From Nitrospirae bacterium UBA4572 (GTDB lineage Bacteria; Nitrospirota; Leptospirillia; Leptospirillales; Leptospirillaceae), in NCBI GenBank assembly GCA_002387725.1, contig DGKK01000056.1, positions 1-8,427 on the forward strand: a stretch of 8,427 bases of DNA. The letters are read 5' to 3'. The translations under genes were made by a program, and so were the position numbers. Of the stretch, positions 7,052 through 8,427 are shown piece after piece; the first letter of the stretch is position 1; each line of letters opens with the position of its first letter. Under the pieces are notes generated by a model that was not told the DNA's origin, made no database searches, and worked only from the letters and a program-made list of their open reading frames with translations.

Positions 7052-8158
7052 TCACCCGGGCCCGGCCTCGGAGACGGAGGCCTCGGAGAAGGTGGCCATC
7101 CGGTTGTAGAGCTCCACCGCCGACACCACCAGCGGATAGGCCACCGCAGCCCCCGACCCCTCGCCAAGACGAAGGTCGAGGGCCAAAAGGGGCGCCAGAC
7201 CCAGATGCTCCAGGAGATGCCGATGGCCGGGCTCCAGGCTCATGTGGCTGGCAAGAAGCCAGGGGCGGACTCCGGGAATGAGCTCGACCGCCAGCAAGGC
7301 CGCGGTCGTGGTGATGAAGCCGTCGAGGATCACGGGAATCCGCCGGACGGCCCCTCCGATAATGAATCCTGTCAGGGCGGCAATCTCGAAGCCTCCGACG
7401 GCACACATCCAGTCGAGAGGAGATGAGAGAAGAGGACGATAGACGGCCAGCGATTCCTCCACCACCCGGATCTTTTTCCGTCGGCCCTCGGGAGAGAGCC
7501 CGGTTCCTGTCCCGGCAAGCTCTTCGGGTGGGCGACGGAGCAGGGCCGCGGCCAGGGCGGTGGAAGAGGTCGTGTTGCCGATCCCCATCTCGCCGGTGAG
7601 AAGAAGGGTAGCTCCCGCCTTCGCCGAGCGGTCTGCCATCTCCATTCCGACCTCAAGGGCCCGGATGCCGTCCCGGGGCGCCATGGCCGGTTCCCGGCGA
7701 AAATTCTTCGTCCCCCGGGCCACCTTCCGATGGATCAGTCCTTCGGCCCCCGACAAATCCCCATCCACCCCCACGTCGACGATGGAGAGGGAAAATCCGT
7801 GCGTGCGGGAGAGAACGCTGATGGCCGCCCCGCCCCGAAGGTAATTGAGAACCATCTCGCGGGTGACCGAGGAGGGATAGGCCGAGACTCCCTCGGCCGT
7901 CACCCCATGGTCTCCGGCAAAGACCACGCACGCCCCCCTGGGAGCAGGAGGGCGATCGGAGCCATGCAGTCGGGCATACCAGAAGGCCACATCCTCAAGA
8001 CGGCCCAGGCTCCCCAGAGGCTTTGTCAGGTGGTCGAGGCGATCCTTGATGGCAGCGTCGAAGCCCGGATCGATGGGGCCCACCATCCGGGACCAGGCGT
8101 CAAGGGGAGGGTGCAGCGGAAAGGGAGGGTCGGAAGAGGGGGGAACAGAGGCATTCAT
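7052..8158 (-). CDS. cobT: Nicotinate-nucleotide--dimethylbenzimidazole phosphoribosyltransferase
   Basis: CobT transfers the phosphoribosyl group of nicotinate mononucleotide to the lower-ligand base (5,6-dimethylbenzimidazole or another), giving the alpha-ribazole phosphate used by CobS. It acts in the cytoplasm. The protein has 368 residues, slightly longer than the usual 350 or so because of a Pro-rich N-terminus. Motifs seen: LTKPLGSLGRLE (44-55), VVFAGDHGVTAEGVSAYPSS (78-97), LTGEMGIGNTTSSTA (187-201), VGGFEIAALTG (254-264), LDGFITTTAAL (278-288), SHMSLEPGH (304-312) and LGEGSGAA (331-338). Glu333 in the last motif matches the catalytic Glu317 of the Salmonella enzyme. ATG 8158 has AAGGAG nine bases upstream. 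The 142 bases between it and cobU hold no gene that I can see. Which base it activates cannot be told from the sequence. Confidence 0.96.
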   Translation of the reverse strand: MNASVPPSSDPPFPLHPPLDAWSRMVGPIDPGFDAAIKDRLDHLTKPLGSLGRLEDVAFWYARLHGSDRPPAPRGACVVFAGDHGVTAEGVSAYPSSVTREMVLNYLRGGAAISVLSRTHGFSLSIVDVGVDGDLSGAEGLIHRKVARGTKNFRREPAMAPRDGIRALEVGMEMADRSAKAGATLLLTGEMGIGNTTSSTALAAALLRRPPEELAGTGTGLSPEGRRKKIRVVEESLAVYRPLLSSPLDWMCAVGGFEIAALTGFIIGGAVRRIPVILDGFITTTAALLAVELIPGVRPWLLASHMSLEPGHRHLLEHLGLAPLLALDLRLGEGSGAAVAYPLVVSAVELYNRMATFSEASVSEAGPG

Positions 8159-8167
8159 CGGCAGTGG

Positions 8168-8173
8168 CTCCTT
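8168..8173 (-). promoter_or_regulatory. Ribosome binding site of cobT
   Basis: The minus strand reads AAGGAG followed by nine bases and ATG 8158. It fixes the cobT start. Confidence 0.7.
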
Positions 8174-8300
8174 GGAAAATCAAATGGATGACGAGACGCT
8201 TCGCCTTATCCTGTGTTCTTCGTTGAGGTGCAAACCGGGAGAGCCCAAGGCCCCAAGGGATGACCAGGCCCTGAATGACACCCTCAAGCGGGATCGTCCC

Positions 8301-8427
8301 TCAGCGGATCCGAAGGGGACAGCCGGCCATCACGGCATAGACCGACCCGGCCTCCCGGGCCAGTCGCTGGTTCCAGAGCCCCAGACGGTCTGCAAAGAGG
8401 CGGGCGGAACGATCCATGGAGATCCCA
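8301..8427 (-). CDS. cobU: Adenosylcobinamide kinase/guanylyltransferase, C-terminal end only
   Basis: The last 41 residues of an open frame enter from the right edge and end at TGA 8303-8301. They include SARLFADRLGLWNQRLA and end in VYAVMAGCPLRIR. This matches the C-terminus of CobU/CobP, where a segment like ARxFRDxxGxxNQRLA is followed by a strand VxxVxxGxPLxxK. CobU phosphorylates adenosylcobinamide and transfers GMP to it, making the substrate of CobS. The neighbours cobT and cobS strongly support the call. The nucleotide-binding P-loop and guanylyl-acceptor His lie outside the window, so they cannot be checked. Confidence 0.82.
   Translation of the reverse strand, partial: GISMDRSARLFADRLGLWNQRLAREAGSVYAVMAGCPLRIR

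Noticed and set aside
7017..7406. The cobS frame stays open upstream to 7406 inside cobT.
   Set aside because: It overlaps strongly conserved cobT coding sequence, and CobS family proteins start near 7016. Only GTG 7055 remains a fair alternative.
8159..8300. GCCACTG on the minus strand upstream of cobT, similar to the CGCCACTG core of cobalamin riboswitches.
   Set aside because: It lies in the gap between the ribosome site and the start codon, and I see none of the flanking riboswitch elements or a B12 box in these 142 bases. A weak TTGCAC/GATAAG pair in the same gap is also too poor to call a promoter.

Overview
All genes supported in this window read leftwards on the minus strand. In transcription order (right to left) they are: the end of cobU, cobT, cobS, accA, a NicO/NiCoT-like nickel/cobalt permease, a CusB/CzcB-type membrane fusion protein, and a nearly complete CusA/CzcA-type RND metal efflux pump that leaves the window at its left edge. 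The DNA is GC-rich, with many GTC, CTC, CGG and GGG codons. Long open frames on the opposite strand are by-products of that composition. The gene style suggests a Gram-negative bacterium, since it encodes a periplasm-spanning efflux system and cobamide lower-ligand assembly. A Leptospirillum/Nitrospirota-like chemolithotroph from a metal-rich habitat is a guess from general familiarity and is not shown by the sequence.

Right part (about 6270-8427): the late steps of cobalamin synthesis. CobU activates adenosylcobinamide, CobT activates the lower-ligand base to its alpha-ribotide, and CobS joins the two. cobU and cobT are separated by 142 bases with no cobalamin riboswitch that I can recognise. 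cobT has a clear AAGGAG ribosome binding site, and cobS follows it closely. A perfect 7-bp hairpin abuts the cobS stop codon.

Middle part (about 5148-6200): accA, the carboxyltransferase alpha subunit of acetyl-CoA carboxylase, as its own transcription unit. It has a promoter with a perfect TTGACA -35 box and 17-bp spacing, a leader of roughly 115 bases with three successive hairpins, and a candidate intrinsic terminator 14 bases past the stop codon. The predicted AccA is 283 residues and lacks the usual N-terminal helical region.

Left part (1-5144): a metal-transport operon behind its own candidate promoter. The permease stop codon overlaps the GTG start of the fusion protein (GTGA), and the fusion protein stop codon directly abuts the ATG of the pump. 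Translation of the three genes is therefore probably coupled. No outer-membrane factor gene lies in the window; it may be further left or elsewhere.

The families are all known. The most unusual points are the structured accA leader with the short AccA, and a permease with an HX4DEH motif and a His-rich loop that is translationally coupled to an RND pump of mixed signature. I see no tRNA, rRNA, CRISPR, insertion sequence or phage gene.
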